Below, one piece after another: positions 52,460 through 64,000 of a stretch of DNA of 64,000 nt. This DNA comes from Orientallactaga sibirica (taxonomy: Eukaryota > Chordata > Mammalia > Rodentia > Dipodidae): NCBI GenBank assembly GCA_036365145.1, contig JAEOAD010000040.1, positions 17,273,501 through 17,337,500 of the forward strand. Direction: 5' to 3'. Within the stretch, counting starts at the first letter, position 1, and each line of letters opens with the position of its first letter. Both the position numbers and the translations under genes were made by a program. The notes beneath the pieces were generated by a model, which made no database searches, had not been told where the DNA came from, and saw only the letters and a program-made list of their open reading frames with translations.

Positions 52460-53004
52460 CATATATTACTGGTTTGTATGTTTGATAAGTGTCAATGAGT
52501 TCCACTATGCAAGAAGAAGGAAGCCACTACCACAGTAACATCAGAGCAGAAGTGACAGCAGATGCAGAAGGTTTACTAATGGCTTAAACTAAATGTCTCT
52601 TCAGTTTCTTTTTTCCTCAGGCTGCTGCTACAGGTAGCTCGCCCACTCTGGTGGGGGTATCAGAAGTTAGCTCTCACACCTCTCAGGCTCTGCTCTTAGA
52701 AGCAGTTCACTTCTGGATAGGAAAGTTACAGGGCTAGTCTTCTCTAAATTCGGGGCTGTGCCTCTCAAAATACAGCACTCCTCCTGAGTGCAAATGCTGG
52801 GATTATGGCTGTGTGCCATGTTTCCTGGCTTTTCCACATTTTTCAAGTGCAAATTTCTTTGACAAAATTACATCTAAGCACAAATCTGCCTTCACAATTT
52901 TATTTAATTTTGTATAAAAATAAAATAAATAACATAATGGTATGTGGAAAAAGGCCAGATGTGTGAGCTTCAAGTATCACATGATTGCATTTCTCACTTT
53001 AAAA
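52460..53004. other. Intronic sequence with small B1 scrap
   Basis: B1 fragment 52779-52830 only; no gene. Confidence 0.55.
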
Positions 53005-53224
53005 AATACTTTTTAATTTTTATTTATTTATTTACAAGAAGAGAGAGATAGAAGAGAGACAGATAGAGAGAATGGGTGCTCCAAGGCCTCTGGCTGCTGC
53101 AAATGAACTCCAGATGCATGTGCCACTTTGTGTACCTGGCTTTATGTAGGCACTGAGGAATCAAACTCAGGTCCTGAGTCTTTGCAGTAAGTGCCTTAAC
53201 TGCTGAGCCATCTCTACAGCCCCA
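53005..53224 (-). repeat. DIP-like SINE
   Basis: TTTATTTATTTACAAGAAGA to CTGAGCCATCTCTACAGCCC. Confidence 0.9.
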
Positions 53225-53971
53225 TCATTTTTAACTGTGTTCTATTGTTTTTACACTTTTAAACTTTTGTTTATTTTAAAAGGACTGCATTATTATCAGC
53301 ACATATTTTATCCTGATGGAATTTATCATATCCATACACATGCACTGAGAGATTTGTTTATTTTAAAATTGCAGAGTGCTTTATTGCTTGGGAACTGATG
53401 GAATTTAAATTACACAAAAGATAAAGAAAACCTTGGGAACTAAATTGAAAAGAGAAAACCAGAAGCTTCATAAATATTTGCCATGATAGTTAAAATTTGT
53501 TTATGCTTGATAGAATTAACAGGGCCTGGCTGTTGAATCATGACCTAACTACTGACTTGAGCAAAGACCAAGGAAGCTAGAGTAGATGCAGAAGGGAGCA
53601 TCAGAAGACATCCGGAGGAATTACTTACTTTTCTCTCCTGCTGTCCTTGGAGCAGGTAAGCCTATTCCATGACTGTGAATTTAATAATATGAAGTGGTTT
53701 TGTGTACTTCTGGTGAGATTTCATAGAATTTCATATAGACATTTTAATCCTAGCACATTTGAATCAAGGCACTTGCAGATAAAAAGGCAAAAAAAGAAAC
53801 ATGTGCTTCGTCACATCCTTTCAAAATCAGAGTGCTGTAGTGCTACCAGGTCTGAGCTAAAGGCCTCGATGTGTGATAAATGCCTAACTTATATGAGGAG
53901 TAAAGAAAAAGCACACAAAATATATAAAATGGGGAAACAGATTTATTTATAGACTGGCCAGGATTGGGGAG
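53225..53971. other. Intronic unique sequence
   Basis: AT-rich. A 101-codon plus-strand ORF at 53647-53952 is not recognisable and has no regulatory or splice context. Confidence 0.55.
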
Positions 53972-54360
53972 AATTTTAGTTACTTTCTCATTGCTGGGAC
54001 AAAGCACCCAACCAAAATCAATTAAGGGGAGGAAAGTTTTATTTTGGTTTAAAGTCTCAAGGGGAAGCTCCATGAGGGCAGGGGACATCATGACATGAGA
54101 AGAGGTTGGGCATCACCTCCTTACCAATCTAAGATGGACAAGAGCAACAAGAGAGAGAGCTGAGCTAACACAAGCAAGCTAGGGCTAATGAACCTCAAGG
54201 TTCACACCCCAGCAACACACCAAACCTTTTCCCTTCCTCAGTTTACCAGCATCGGGGTGACAGACAGACTCAGGCTGATCCACTCCTTACTCACACTTCC
54301 CAAGGGAAGAACTCTCAACAACCATGACTGGCTTACAGAGAGATGAGCAGCAGCTTCTGA
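53972..54360 (+). repeat. Old rodent interspersed repeat, unclassified
   Basis: GGACAAAGCACCCAACCAAA, GGGGAGGAAAGTTTTATTTT and GGGGAAGCTCCATGAGGGCA are typical of a widespread rodent repeat whose name I am not sure of. A relative lies at 63669. Confidence 0.55.
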
Positions 54361-54691
54361 GTGGTAACAGGAGACTGTGAGTGGGAGAGGTTTCCTCTAA
54401 TAAACTACAGACACGGGGGATGGTTTGATCAAGTCCTTATTTCATTTTTAACTAACTACTCCCTGGCTCATCTTTCATTCGGATGCTGTAATACCATGCT
54501 ATCCTGCATCTGTTAATGTTCATACTTCAAGGAGACCAGCTCATTTTGCTTCTGTAATCTTTTTAATATCGTTGAGAAAAGTTCCTTCGTCCTCCCCACC
54601 CCCCGCCGAGTTTGAGGCTTTTCCATCAAAGCATGCTATCAAAGCTTTTTTTTTTTTTTTTTTTGAGTCAGTCTAGTTTAAAGCCTTCCTC

Positions 54692-54815
54692 ATGCGGGAC
54701 ATGGTGGCACATGCCTTTGATCCCAGCACTCAGAAGGAGAGCTAGAAGGATAACTGTGAGTCTCATGCTAGCCTGAGACTAGATAGTAAATTCCAGGTCA
54801 GTGTGGGTTGGAAGA
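54692..54815 (+). repeat. B1 SINE, old
   Basis: GGGACATGGTGGCACATGCC; GGAA-rich tail. Confidence 0.8.
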
Positions 54816-55089
54816 GAGGAAGGAAGGAAAAGAAAGGAAGGAAAGGAGTGACTACCTCATTTAAAAAAGCTAGTTTGTTCCTAAAAGTGTTTATTTCTGC
54901 CATAATTTAGATCCCCAAATGAAAGACTCAAATGTGTGATTTTGAGTAAACAGAATAGACAAGTTAAACACTTACATTACTGAAAGCTTTCAGGCTTTTA
55001 CAGTTCAGTTTTGTGTTAACACAACAGAAGTCAAAATACAGTGTGCTTTACAGAGTGCAAATGATAACTGTTTTTTAAAAATAGTGTAA

Positions 55090-55245
55090 GGGCCAGGCGT
55101 GGTGGCGCATGCCTTTAATCCCAGCACTCGGGAGGCAGAGGTAGGAGGATCGCCGAGAGTTTGAGGCCACCCTGAGACTACATAGTGAATTCCAGGTCTG
55201 CCTGGACTAGAGTGAGATCCTACCTCAAAAAAAAAAAAAAAAAAA
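55090..55245 (+). repeat. B1 SINE
   Basis: GGCCAGGCGTGGTGGCGCAT to a 20-A tail. Confidence 0.93.
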
Positions 55246-55255
55246 TAGTGTAACT

Positions 55256-55861
55256 CTGGCTGGAGAGATAGCTTAGTGGTTAAGGCACTTGCCTGCAAAG
55301 CCTAAGGATCCATGTTTGACTCTTCAGGTCCCATGTAAGCCAGCCACATAAGCTGATTCAAGTGTGCCAGGTTGCACATGCACACAAGGTGCCACATGCA
55401 TCTGGAATTCAACTGCAGTGGCTGGAGGCTCTGGCGAACCAATTCTGTCTCTCTCTCTCTCTCTTTAATTTTTACTTATTTATTTGGATAGAGAGAAAAA
55501 AGCAGAGAGAGTGAGAGACAGAATGGGGTTACATGGGTCCTGGAGAATCGAACCAAGGTCCTTTGGCTTTGCAGGCAAACACCTTAACCACTAAGCCATA
55601 TACCCAACCCTCTCTCTCTCTTGCTTGCTCTCTTTTTTAAAATATTTTATTTTTTAAAAAATTTATTTTTATTTATTTATTTATTTAAGAGAGAGATACA
55701 GAAATAGGCAGGTAGAGAGAAAGAATGGGCACGCAAACGAACTCAAGATGCATATGCCCCCTTGTGCATCTGGCTTATGTGGGTCCTGGAGAATAGAGCC
55801 TTGAACCAGGGTCCTTAGGCTTCACAGGCAAGCTTATAACCACTAAGCCATCTCTCCAGCC
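55256..55861. repeat. Cluster of three DIP-like SINEs, nested in opposite orientations
   Basis: Plus DIP 55256-55468 with an extra ACAAGGTGCCACATGC block; minus DIP 55469-55610 lacking its middle; minus DIP 55655-55861 flanked by CTTGCTCTCTT on both sides. Confidence 0.85.
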
Positions 55862-55899
55862 CTTGGCTTGCTCTCTTGCATTAAAAAAAAAAATAGTGG

Positions 55900-56050
55900 C
55901 CGGGCATGATGGCACATGCCTCTAATCCCAGCACTCAGTAAGCACAGGTAGGAGGATTGCTGTGAGTTCAAGGCCCCAGAGACCACATAGTGAATACCAG
56001 ATCAGCCTGAGCTACAGTGAAAACCTACCTCGGGGGGAAAAAAATAGTGT
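55900..56050 (+). repeat. B1 SINE
   Basis: GGCCGGGCATGATGGCACAT to CCTACCTCGGGGGG. Confidence 0.9.
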
Positions 56051-56747
56051 AACTCAATCCATTCACCTTAAAACTCTTAATTCTGCTACTTGCCCACCAA
56101 ACTTGTGGCAGTCACACTGCCTTATGGTTAAGGTAGAGATGTGTTCAGTGAAAGCACAGGGAGGCAGGGTGCGTATAAATGCAGGGAGAAGACAATGAGC
56201 ATGCTGAGCAGTCAGATTCTTTGGGCAGTTAACCTGCAAATGATCCAGGCCAGGACTGAGAAGCAGTAGCAGCAGTGGTGCGGAGGAGTAACATCAGCAA
56301 TGCAGAGGGCTCCGGAGTAAATCAGCAGAGTCAATGGGATTCACACTGGATGAAATTTGTCATCTCTAAGTTATAAGATTCAAGCCATAAACCTATTCTC
56401 ATCATTCTATAGTTTCTCCTTACTTTAGTATAGCATCACTAATAATCAGACTGATTCAGATTAGTCTAATGCAACTAAATTCTCACCACAAAGACACTGC
56501 GGTCCTATGTAGAAGTATAAAGGTGAATATGATACTACCTTTCTGCTCACAGTCTAGATTAGAGAGACCAACAAGTATCATTGTGTTTAATATCCACTAA
56601 AAAGGAAATTTAAACACTAATGGCTTAACAATGAAGACAGTAAACCAGCTAGAAAATAAGGAGAATTTTAAGCATTTGAAGAACAAGTAAGATTTTGGCA
56701 GGTAGGGGAAAAATGGTATGCAGAATTAACATCAAAAACTCAAAGGC
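56051..56747. other. Intronic unique sequence
   Basis: Nothing recognised. Confidence 0.55.
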
Positions 56748-56874
56748 AGCTGGGCGTGGTGGCACATGCCTTTAATCCCAGCACTCAGGAGGCAGAGGAA
56801 GATCGCCGTGAGTTCCAGGCCACCCTGAGATTACATAGTGAATTCCAGATCAGCCAGAGTGAGACTCTACCTCG

Positions 56875-56906
<32 letters not shown>

Positions 56907-57090
56907 ACAACAACAACAACAAAAAAAAAAACTCAAAGGCAATCTGGGATTGGTGGTGCACACCTTTAATCCCAGCACTCCCGAGGCAGAGGTAGGAGGA
57001 TCGCCATGAGTTCGAGGCCACTCTGAAAATACAGAGTGAATTCCAGGTCAGCCTGGGCTACAGTGAGACCCTACCTTGAAAAACCAAAGA
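56748..57090 (+). repeat. Two B1 SINEs
   Basis: 56748-56885 and 56950-57090. The first is bracketed by AAAAACTCAAAGGCA on both sides (56733, 56925), a target duplication. Confidence 0.9.
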
Positions 57091-57122
57091 AGCAAAACAA
57101 AACAAAAAAACAACTCAAACAC

Positions 57123-57313
57123 AGGCTTGAGAGATGGCTTAGCAGTTAAGGTGCTTGCCTGCAAAGCCAAAGGACCCAGGTTTGATTCCCTAAAACCCAC
57201 GTAAGCCAGACGCACAAAGTAGTGTATATGTCTAGAACTGGTTTACAGTGGCTAGAGGCCCTGGCATGCCTATTCTCTTCCTCTCTCTCAAAAAAAAAAA
57301 AAAAAAAAAAAAA
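57123..57313 (+). repeat. DIP-like SINE
   Basis: GGCTTGAGAGATGGCTTAGC to a 25-A tail. Confidence 0.9.
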
Positions 57314-58440
57314 ACTCTTGCCAAGGCTTTTGGTTTCCCACCAAGAATAGACAGTAAGACCATATTGCTGAAGACTCCACATACTTGGGCTGCAAGGTCA
57401 CTGAGAAATCCTGCTGGAGCTGAGCTGAAAACCTCCTCCATGTAGACCAGCTGACAGAAAGCTGGAAAAAGCTATGCTACGGCCATTCAATGGAGATGGT
57501 CAACAGTGGATACTACAAGCCTTAAATTTGGCCAGTCAGGTGGAAATGAGCCAACAGTGCAATAGTGGCATATCTGTGCTATGGGGAACCAACCACTCTC
57601 TAATTGGATTGCAGGCCTGCTCCATGGGAGGAATACATGCCTGATACTGAACACCTACAACAGGTGTAGCCATGAGCCCTAGGGTTTGTGTAACATCTGC
57701 TGGTGTCTGGCTAAATGTATATACTATGCTCACTAAACTGTCCAGTAATCATTTATCTTAAATGTTCATACCATCCCCTTTGGTGTTTTTGAGGTAGGGT
57801 TTCACTCTAGCCAAGGCTGACTTAGAATTCACTATGTAGTCTCTGGATGTAGTCTCAAATGATGGCAGTCCTCCTACCTCTGCCTCCTGAGTGCTGGGAT
57901 TAAAGGCATGCACCACCACATCCAGCTTCATACCCATATATTAATGCTACTCGCTCACTTCTGGTTAGAGAAGCTTCTCTCTTCAGATGGCAGTGACCTT
58001 GCCAGTGACTCAGAAGACACCATGGTACTGAGAAGAAGGAACAGAGGAGTGCTCAGCACTGAAACATCTCAATCACACCTTCCAAGGCTCAGGATCCATT
58101 GTGGAAGAGGAGGCAGAAAGAATGAAGAGCCAAAGGAAGGGTAGGACTCTTACAACATGCTCCTCCAGACAAAAAATGGCCTGATATCCATGACCTCACA
58201 GTGCCTGACACTACCTACACAAGGCCATCATAATAGGAGGAAAAGATGATGACATCAAAATAAAAGAGTGACTGATTGAGAGGGAAAGGAATGTGATGGA
58301 GAGTGGAGTTTCAAAAGGGGAAAGAAGGGGGAGGAGGGAATTATCATGGGTTATTGTCTACAATTATGGAAGCTGTCAATGAAAAAAATTAATTAAAATT
58401 AAAATAAATTAATTTTAAAAATTAAAATAAAATAAAAATG
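57314..58440 (+). repeat. Rodent LINE-1 3' end with nested B1
   Basis: CCACCAAGAATAGACAGTAA at the start and GGGTTATTGTCTACAATTAT and AAGCTGTCAATGAAAAAA at the 3' end fit a rodent L1 3' region; B1 (minus) at 57778-57928 interrupts it. Most of it is duplicated at 59777-60868. Confidence 0.7.
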
Positions 58441-59776
58441 TATGCCAAGTACAAAATCTCAAAGGTGGGCTAGAGATAGCTTGATGGCTTAGTAGTTAGG
58501 TGCGTGCCTGTGAAACCTAAGGACCCAGGTTTGATTCTCTAGGACCCACGTAAGCCAGATGTAGGGGGGTGGGTGGTGCATGCATCTAGAGTTCATTTGC
58601 AGTGGCTGGAGGCCCTAGCCTGCTCATTATCTCTCTCCCGCTTTCTTTCTTTCTCTCAAATAAATAAATATTAAAATATAAAACTAAAAAAATTAAAAAA
58701 TAACTCAAAGGCATGAAAGTCCATGAACTATAGTAGCCCAGGAAAAGGTAAATTAGGAGCTTCTCAAGACTTTTAAGTTCCTTGCTAACACAGTTTTCAT
58801 CACTAGACATGATATCTTATAATAATCTTCAAAATTCAAACTTTCTCTCAAAAAGGAAAAGAATTGCCTAGTACTAAAGATCTTCAGAGAAACGTGCTGT
58901 CAGACCTAGAAGAGCGTCTCTGATGCCTTATTGCTAAAGACTTCTACTTCAGCTCAGCATCTGGGCATCACATTACCTTATGCTCCCATACAGACTGTTG
59001 TTTTACTCATAGGAACAGAAAGAAAAGAGGCACTTCGAAGTCGCTTTGCTTCCATCTCTGTCATATCACTGGACACAGGCCAGGTCTGTAGCTTTTTTTT
59101 TTAAAGCAAATTCCAACAATTCTGAAGGTAGTCCCATAAAAGTCCAGGAACAGCTTTATTAAAAAAATCCTTCCTGGGCTGGAGATGGCTTAGCAGTTAA
59201 GATGTTTGCCTGAAAAGCCAAAAAAGATCTTGGTTCAATTCTCCAGGACCCACATAAGCCAGATGCAAAAAAGGGGCACATGCATCTGGAGGCCCTGCAT
59301 GCCCATCTCTCTGTCTCCTCTCTCTATCTGTCTCTCTGCTTGCAAATAAATAAAAATTTTTTTAAATCCTTCTCCTGAGTCATTAGCAGCACACGCCTTT
59401 AATCCCAGCACTTGGAAGGCAGAGGTAGGAGGATCGCCATGAGTCTGGCCGCCTGAGACTACAGTGAATTCCAGGTCAGCCTGGGCTAGCACAATACCTA
59501 CCGAGAGAAAAAATCCTTCCTAGCGCTGGTGGTACACACCTTTAATCCCAGCACTTGGGAGGCAGAGGTAGGAGGATCGCCATGAGTTCAAGCGCCAACC
59601 TGAGACTACACAGTGAATTCCAGGTCAGCCTAGCTTAGAGTGAAACCCTACTTTGAAAAAGTATATATTCCTTAAGCTGGGTGTGGTGGTACACCCTTTA
59701 GTTCCAGCACTCGGGAGGCTGAGGTAGGAAGATCGCTATGAGTTCAAGGCCATCCTCAGACTATAATGACTTCCAG
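57351..59776. repeat. 2.43-kb tandem duplication, left copy
   Basis: ACAGTAAGACCATATTGCTG starts both this and the copy at 59777. Contains the L1 3' end, DIP 58469-58680, DIP 59175-59360 and B1s 59375-59515, 59520-59660 and 59672-59776. It carries many small deletions and garbled SINE bases. Confidence 0.95.
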
Positions 59777-62218
59777 ACAGTAAGACCATATTGCTGAAGA
59801 CTCCACATACTTGGGCTGCAAGGTCACTGAGAAATCCTGCTGGAGCTGAGCTGAAAACCTCCTCCATGTAGACCAGCTGACAGAAAGCTGGAAAAAGCTA
59901 TGCTACCGGCCATTCAATGGAGATGGTCAACAGTGGATACTACAAGCCTTAAATTTGGCCAGTCAGGCCAAATGAGCCAACGGGTGCAATAGTGGCATAT
60001 CTGTGCTATGGGGGAACCAACCACTCTCTAATTGGATTGCAGGCCTGCTCCATGGGAGGGAATACATGCCTGATACTGAACACCTACAACAGGTGTAGCC
60101 ATGAGCCCTAGGGTTTGTGTAACATCTGCTGGTGTCTGGCTAAATGTATATACTATGCTCAGCAAACTGCCCGGTAATCATTTATCTTAAATGTTCATAC
60201 CATCCCCCCCCCTTTGGTGTTTTCGAGGTAGGGTTTCACTCTAGCCAAGGCTGACTTAGAATTCACTATGTAGTCTCAGGATGTAGTCTCAAACGCATGG
60301 CAGTCCTCCTACCTCTGCCTCCTGAGTGCTGGGATTAAAGGCATGCACCACCACATCCAGCTTCATACCCATATATTAATGCTACTCTCACTTCTGGTTA
60401 GAGAAGCTTCTCTCTTCACATGGCAGTGACCTTGGCAGTGACTCAGAAGACACCATGGTACTGAGAAGAAGGAACAGAGGAGTGCTCAGCACTGAAACAC
60501 CTCTATCACACCTTCCAAGGCTCAGGATCCATTGTGGAAGAGGAGGCCAAAAGAAGAGCCAAAGGAAGGGTAGGACTCCTTACAACATGCTCCTCCAGAC
60601 AAAAAATGGCCTGGATATCCATGACCTCGCAGTGCCTGACACTACCTACACAAGGCCATCATAATAGGAGGAAAAGATCATGACATCAAAATAGAAGAGT
60701 GACTGATTGAGAGGGGGAAAGGGTATGATGGAGAGTGGAGTTTCAAAGGGGAAAGAAGGGGGAGGGAGGGAATTATCATGGGTTATTGTCTACAATTATG
60801 GAAGCTGTCAATGAAAAAATTAATTAAAATTAAAATAAATTAATTTTAAAAATTAAAATAAAATAAAAATGTATGCCAAGTACAAAAATCTCAAAGGTGG
60901 GCTAGAGAGATAGCTTGATGGCTTAGTAGTTAGGGTGCGTGCCTGTGAAACCTAAGGACCCAGGTTTGATTCTCTAGGACCCACGTAAGCCAGATGTACA
61001 AGGTGGTGCATGCATCTAGAGTTCATTTGCAGTGGCTGGAGGCCCTGGCCTGCTCATTATCTCTCTCCCCGCCTCTTTCTTTCTCTCAAATAAATAAATA
61101 TTAAAATATAAAACTAAAAAATTAAAAAATAACTCAAAGGCATGAAAGTCCATGAACTATAGTAAGCCCAGGAAAAAGGTAAATTAGGAGCTTCTCAAGA
61201 CTTTTAAGTTCCTTGCTAACACAGTTTTCATCACTAGACATGATATCTTATAATAATCTTCAAAATTCAAACTTTCTCTCAAAAGGAAAAGAATTGCCTA
61301 GTACTAAAGATCTTCAGAGAAACGTGCCGTAGACCTAGAAGAGCGTCTCTGATGCCTTATTGCTAAAGACTTCTATTTCAGCTCAGCATCTGGGCATCAC
61401 ATTACCTTATGCTCCCATACAGACTGTTGTTTTACTCATAGGAACAGAAAGAAAAGAGCACTTCGAAGTCGCCTACTTCCATCTCTGTCATATCACTGGA
61501 CACAGGCCAGGTCTGTAGCTTTTTTTTAAGCAAATTCCAACAATTCTGAAGGCAGTCCATAAAGTCCAGGAACAGCTTTATTTAAAAAAATCCTTCCTGG
61601 GCTGGAGAGATGGCTTAGCAGTTAAGATGTTTGCCTGAAAAGCCAAAAGATCTTGGTTCAATTCTCCAGGACCCACATAAGCCAGATGCAAAAAGGGGCA
61701 CATGCATCTGGAGGCCCTGGCATGCCCATTCTCTCTCTGTCTCCCTCTCTTCTATCTGTCTCTCTGCTTGCAAATAAATAAAAATTTTTTAAATCCTTCC
61801 TGAGCCGGGCGTGGTAGCACACGCCTTTAATCCCAGCACTTGGAAGGCAGAGGTAGGAGGATCGCCATGAGTTCAAGGCCGGCCTGAGACTACATAGTGA
61901 ATTCCAGGTCAGCCTGGGCTAGCACAATACCCTACCTCGGAGAAAAAAAAATCCTTCCTTAGCGCTGGTGGTACACACCTTTAATCCCAGCACTTGGGAG
62001 GCAGAGGTAGGAGGATCGCCATGAGTTCAAGGCCAACCTGAGACTACACAGTGAATTCCAGGTCAGCCTAGCTAGAGTGAAACCCTACCTTGAAAAAGTA
62101 TATATATTCCTTAAGCTGGGTGTGGTGGTACACCCCTTTAGTTCCAGCACTCAGGAGGCTGAGGTAGGAAGATCGCTATGAGTTCAAGGCCATCCTCAGA
62201 CTATATAATGACTTCCAG
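59777..62218. repeat. 2.44-kb tandem duplication, right copy
   Basis: Repeats 57351-59776 with about 16 more bases. Contains the L1 3' end 59777-60868 with B1 60220-60365(-), DIP 60898-61110(+), DIP 61598-61790(+), and B1s 61803-61945, 61960-62100 and 62112-62235(+). SINE bases here fit consensus. Confidence 0.95.
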
Positions 62219-62239
62219 GTCAGCCTGATCTGGAACTGG

Positions 62240-62600
62240 AATGTGGTGGTTTGATTCAAGTGACTCCCATAAACTTAGGTGTTCTGAATGCTAGGTCCCC
62301 ACAGCTGATGGAGATTTGGGAATTAACGCCTTCTGGAGGCAGTGTATTGTTGGGGGCAGGCTTATGGGTATTACAACTAGTGTCCCCTTGTCAGTGTTGG
62401 GCACACTCTCCTGTTGCTACTGTCCACTTGATGTTGGCCAGGAGATGATGTCCACCCTCTGCTAATGCCATCATTTTCCCCTGCCATCATGGAGCTTCCC
62501 CTCGAATCTGTACGACAAAATAAACTTTTCCCCCACATGCTGCTCTTGGCCAGGTGATTTCTGCCATCAATACAAACCTGACTGCAACAAAGACCCTACC
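62240..62600 (+). repeat. MaLR/ERVL-type LTR, old
   Basis: TGTGGTGGTTTGATTCAAGT start, GGGGGCAGGCTTATGGGTAT, AATAAACTTTTCCCCCAC and a CTGCAACA end; about 350 bp, no coding content. Confidence 0.55.
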
Positions 62601-62631
62601 TCAAAAAAAAAAAAAAAAAAAAAAGGGTGGT

Positions 62632-62825
62632 GGTGGAGAGATGGCTTAGCAGTTAAGGTGCTTGCCTGCAAAGCCTAAGGACCTAGGTTCGATTCCTTAG
62701 AACCCATGTTAGCCAGATGCACAAGGTGGCACATGCATCTGGAGTCTGTTTGCAGTGGCTGGAAGCCCTGGTACGCCCATTCTGTCTCTCTCTCTCTCTC
62801 TCTTAAATAAATAAATAAAAATGTT
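62632..62825 (+). repeat. DIP-like SINE
   Basis: GGTGGAGAGATGGCTTAGCA to TTAAATAAATAAATAAAAAT. Confidence 0.92.
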
Positions 62826-62847
62826 TAAAAAATTTTTTAAAAGGCCT

Positions 62848-63005
62848 GAGGTGGCTGGAGAAATTGTTTAATGGTTAAGGTGCTCACCTACAAAGCCTAA
62901 CAACTGGGATTTGATACCCCAGTAAAGTAAAGCCACGTAAAGCCAATGCACAAAGTGATACATGCATCTGGAGTTCGTCTGCAGTGGCTAAAGGCCTGGC
63001 ATGCC

Positions 63006-63072
<67 letters not shown>

Positions 63073-63100
63073 TCTGCTTGTAAATAAATAAAAATAAAAA
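62848..63100 (+). repeat. DIP-like SINE with (CT)n(CA)n tail
   Basis: Tail has 14 CT then about 15 CA units (63011-63068). Confidence 0.9.
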
Positions 63101-63174
63101 ACATACCTGAGGCCATGAGGGGGCATAGATTTACATTCAAACTGCCAGAGTCATAATATAAATGGATAAACTGG

Positions 63175-63400
63175 GGTTGGAGGGATGGCTTAGTGGTTAA
63201 GGCATTTGCCTGCGAAGCCTATGGACCCAGGTTCAAGTCCCCAGTACTGATGTAAGGCAGATGCACAAGGGGCGCATGTATCTGGAATTCGTTTGCAGTG
63301 GCTGGAGGTTCTGGTGTGCCCATTTTCTCTTCCTCCCTCTCTCCTTCCCTCCTAATCTCTGCCTCTTTCTGTCTTAAGTAAATAAATGAAATAAAAATGT
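63175..63400 (+). repeat. DIP-like SINE
   Basis: GGGGTTGGAGGGATGGCTTA to AAGTAAATAAATGAAATAAA. Confidence 0.92.
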
Positions 63401-63401
63401 T

Positions 63402-63565
63402 AGCCAGGCATAGTGGCGCACACCTTTAATCCCAGCACTCGGGAGGCAGAGGTGGGAGGGTTGCAAGAGTGCAAGGCCACCCTGAGACTACTAGTGAATT
63501 CCAGATCAGCCTGAGCTACAGTGAAACCCTATCTCAAAAAAAAAAAAAAAAAAAAAAAAAAAACA
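63402..63565 (+). repeat. B1 SINE
   Basis: TAGCCAGGCATAGTGGCGCA to a 30-A tail. Confidence 0.92.
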
Positions 63566-63668
63566 GAAAAAATGTTAGAAATAAATACTTTTTTAAGTGG
63601 ATAAACTCTGAAGACATATGCTAAATGAAGTAAACCAAACAGAAGATCTAGTATGATTCCATCCATAA

Positions 63669-63950
63669 AGTAACATTAGTTACCTTTTTCACTGACAGCA
63701 ATAATTTCTGGGAGGAAAGAATCACTTTGGCTCACAATTTCAGAGGGCCTCAGTCCATCATGTTGCAGAAGATTTGACAAGAACATCTCAGTGCACAGCA
63801 GCAGGAGTGTGCATGGGCAGCTGTGCCTACAGCAGCAAGCCTATTGTGCCAGCAAGGTAGCACCTCCTAAAGCCCCCTCTCTAGTCCACCAGCTAGAGAA
63901 CAAATGCTCAGGTCTACCAGGGACGCAGCAGATTCAAACCACAAAAATAA
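63669..63950 (+). repeat. Old rodent interspersed repeat, unclassified
   Basis: GGGAGGAAAGAATCACTTTG, TCACAATTTCAGAGGGCCTC and AGCACCTCCTAAAGCCCCC; the same type as 53972-54360. Runs to near the window end. Confidence 0.5.
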
Positions 63951-64000
63951 GGTGCCCAGAATAATTAAAGGTCATAGACACAGAAAACAGAAGAACAGGC

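Noticed and set aside
57908..58144. Plus ORF repeated in diverged form at 60455-60664
   Set aside because: It lies in the L1 3' region and recurs only because of the 2.43-kb duplication; it is not conserved between copies as an ORF.

Overview
The window is mammalian nuclear DNA, almost certainly rodent and most likely a jerboa (Dipodidae, e.g. Jaculus). Two SINE families dominate it. One is a 7SL-derived B1 with its internal duplication. The other is a tRNA-derived SINE of about 200 bp with a CT-rich, AAATAAAT-ending tail, which I recognise from memory as the jerboa DIP family. Only one protein-coding gene is visible: the minus-strand SLAIN2 gene (SLAIN motif family member 2, a microtubule plus-end-tracking protein). 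The window covers every coding exon except the first. Exon 1 must lie beyond base 64000, because no CpG island or start exon is seen.

SLAIN2 reads right to left. Exon 2 is 41195-41343, exon 3 is 34820-34984, exon 4 is 31915-32076, exon 5 is 25678-26037, exon 6 is 19697-19834, exon 7 is 2167-2488, and the last coding segment with stop codon is 1667-1733, followed by 3'UTR. All splice sites are GT-AG. The segments join into one open frame of about 453 codons. Exons 3 to 6 all begin and end in phase 1, so each can be skipped or repeated in frame. A previously unlabelled 78-bp segment at 9173-9250 has the same 1-1 phase, no stop and good splice signals. It is a candidate cassette exon whose inclusion would break the SAIP (SxIP-type, EB-binding) motif formed at the exon 6/7 junction.

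Region by region: 1-2488 holds the 3' end of the gene. The range 2489-19696 is a 17-kb intron with several kb of AT-rich unique sequence, SINEs, an L1 3' end and an ID-like element. The range 20.97-28.8 kb is a nearly identical 3.9-kb tandem duplication carrying a second exon 5, and that copy (21773-22127) is frameshifted. The ranges 28.8-41.2 kb hold exons 4, 3 and 2 among SINE-rich introns. The range 41.3-64 kb is part of intron 1, holding MaLR-like LTRs, MIR and L1 3' ends, an ERVK/IAP-type solo LTR with a perfect 6-bp target duplication, a ~200-bp tandem repeat, and a second recent tandem duplication of about 2.43 kb (57351-62218).

Both recent duplications show small indels concentrated in the left copy, where the right copy keeps the SINE consensus. 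That pattern raises the question of false (haplotypic or gap-fill) duplication in the assembly. I found no second protein-coding gene, no structural RNA gene, and no CRISPR, prokaryotic or novel defence-like system.
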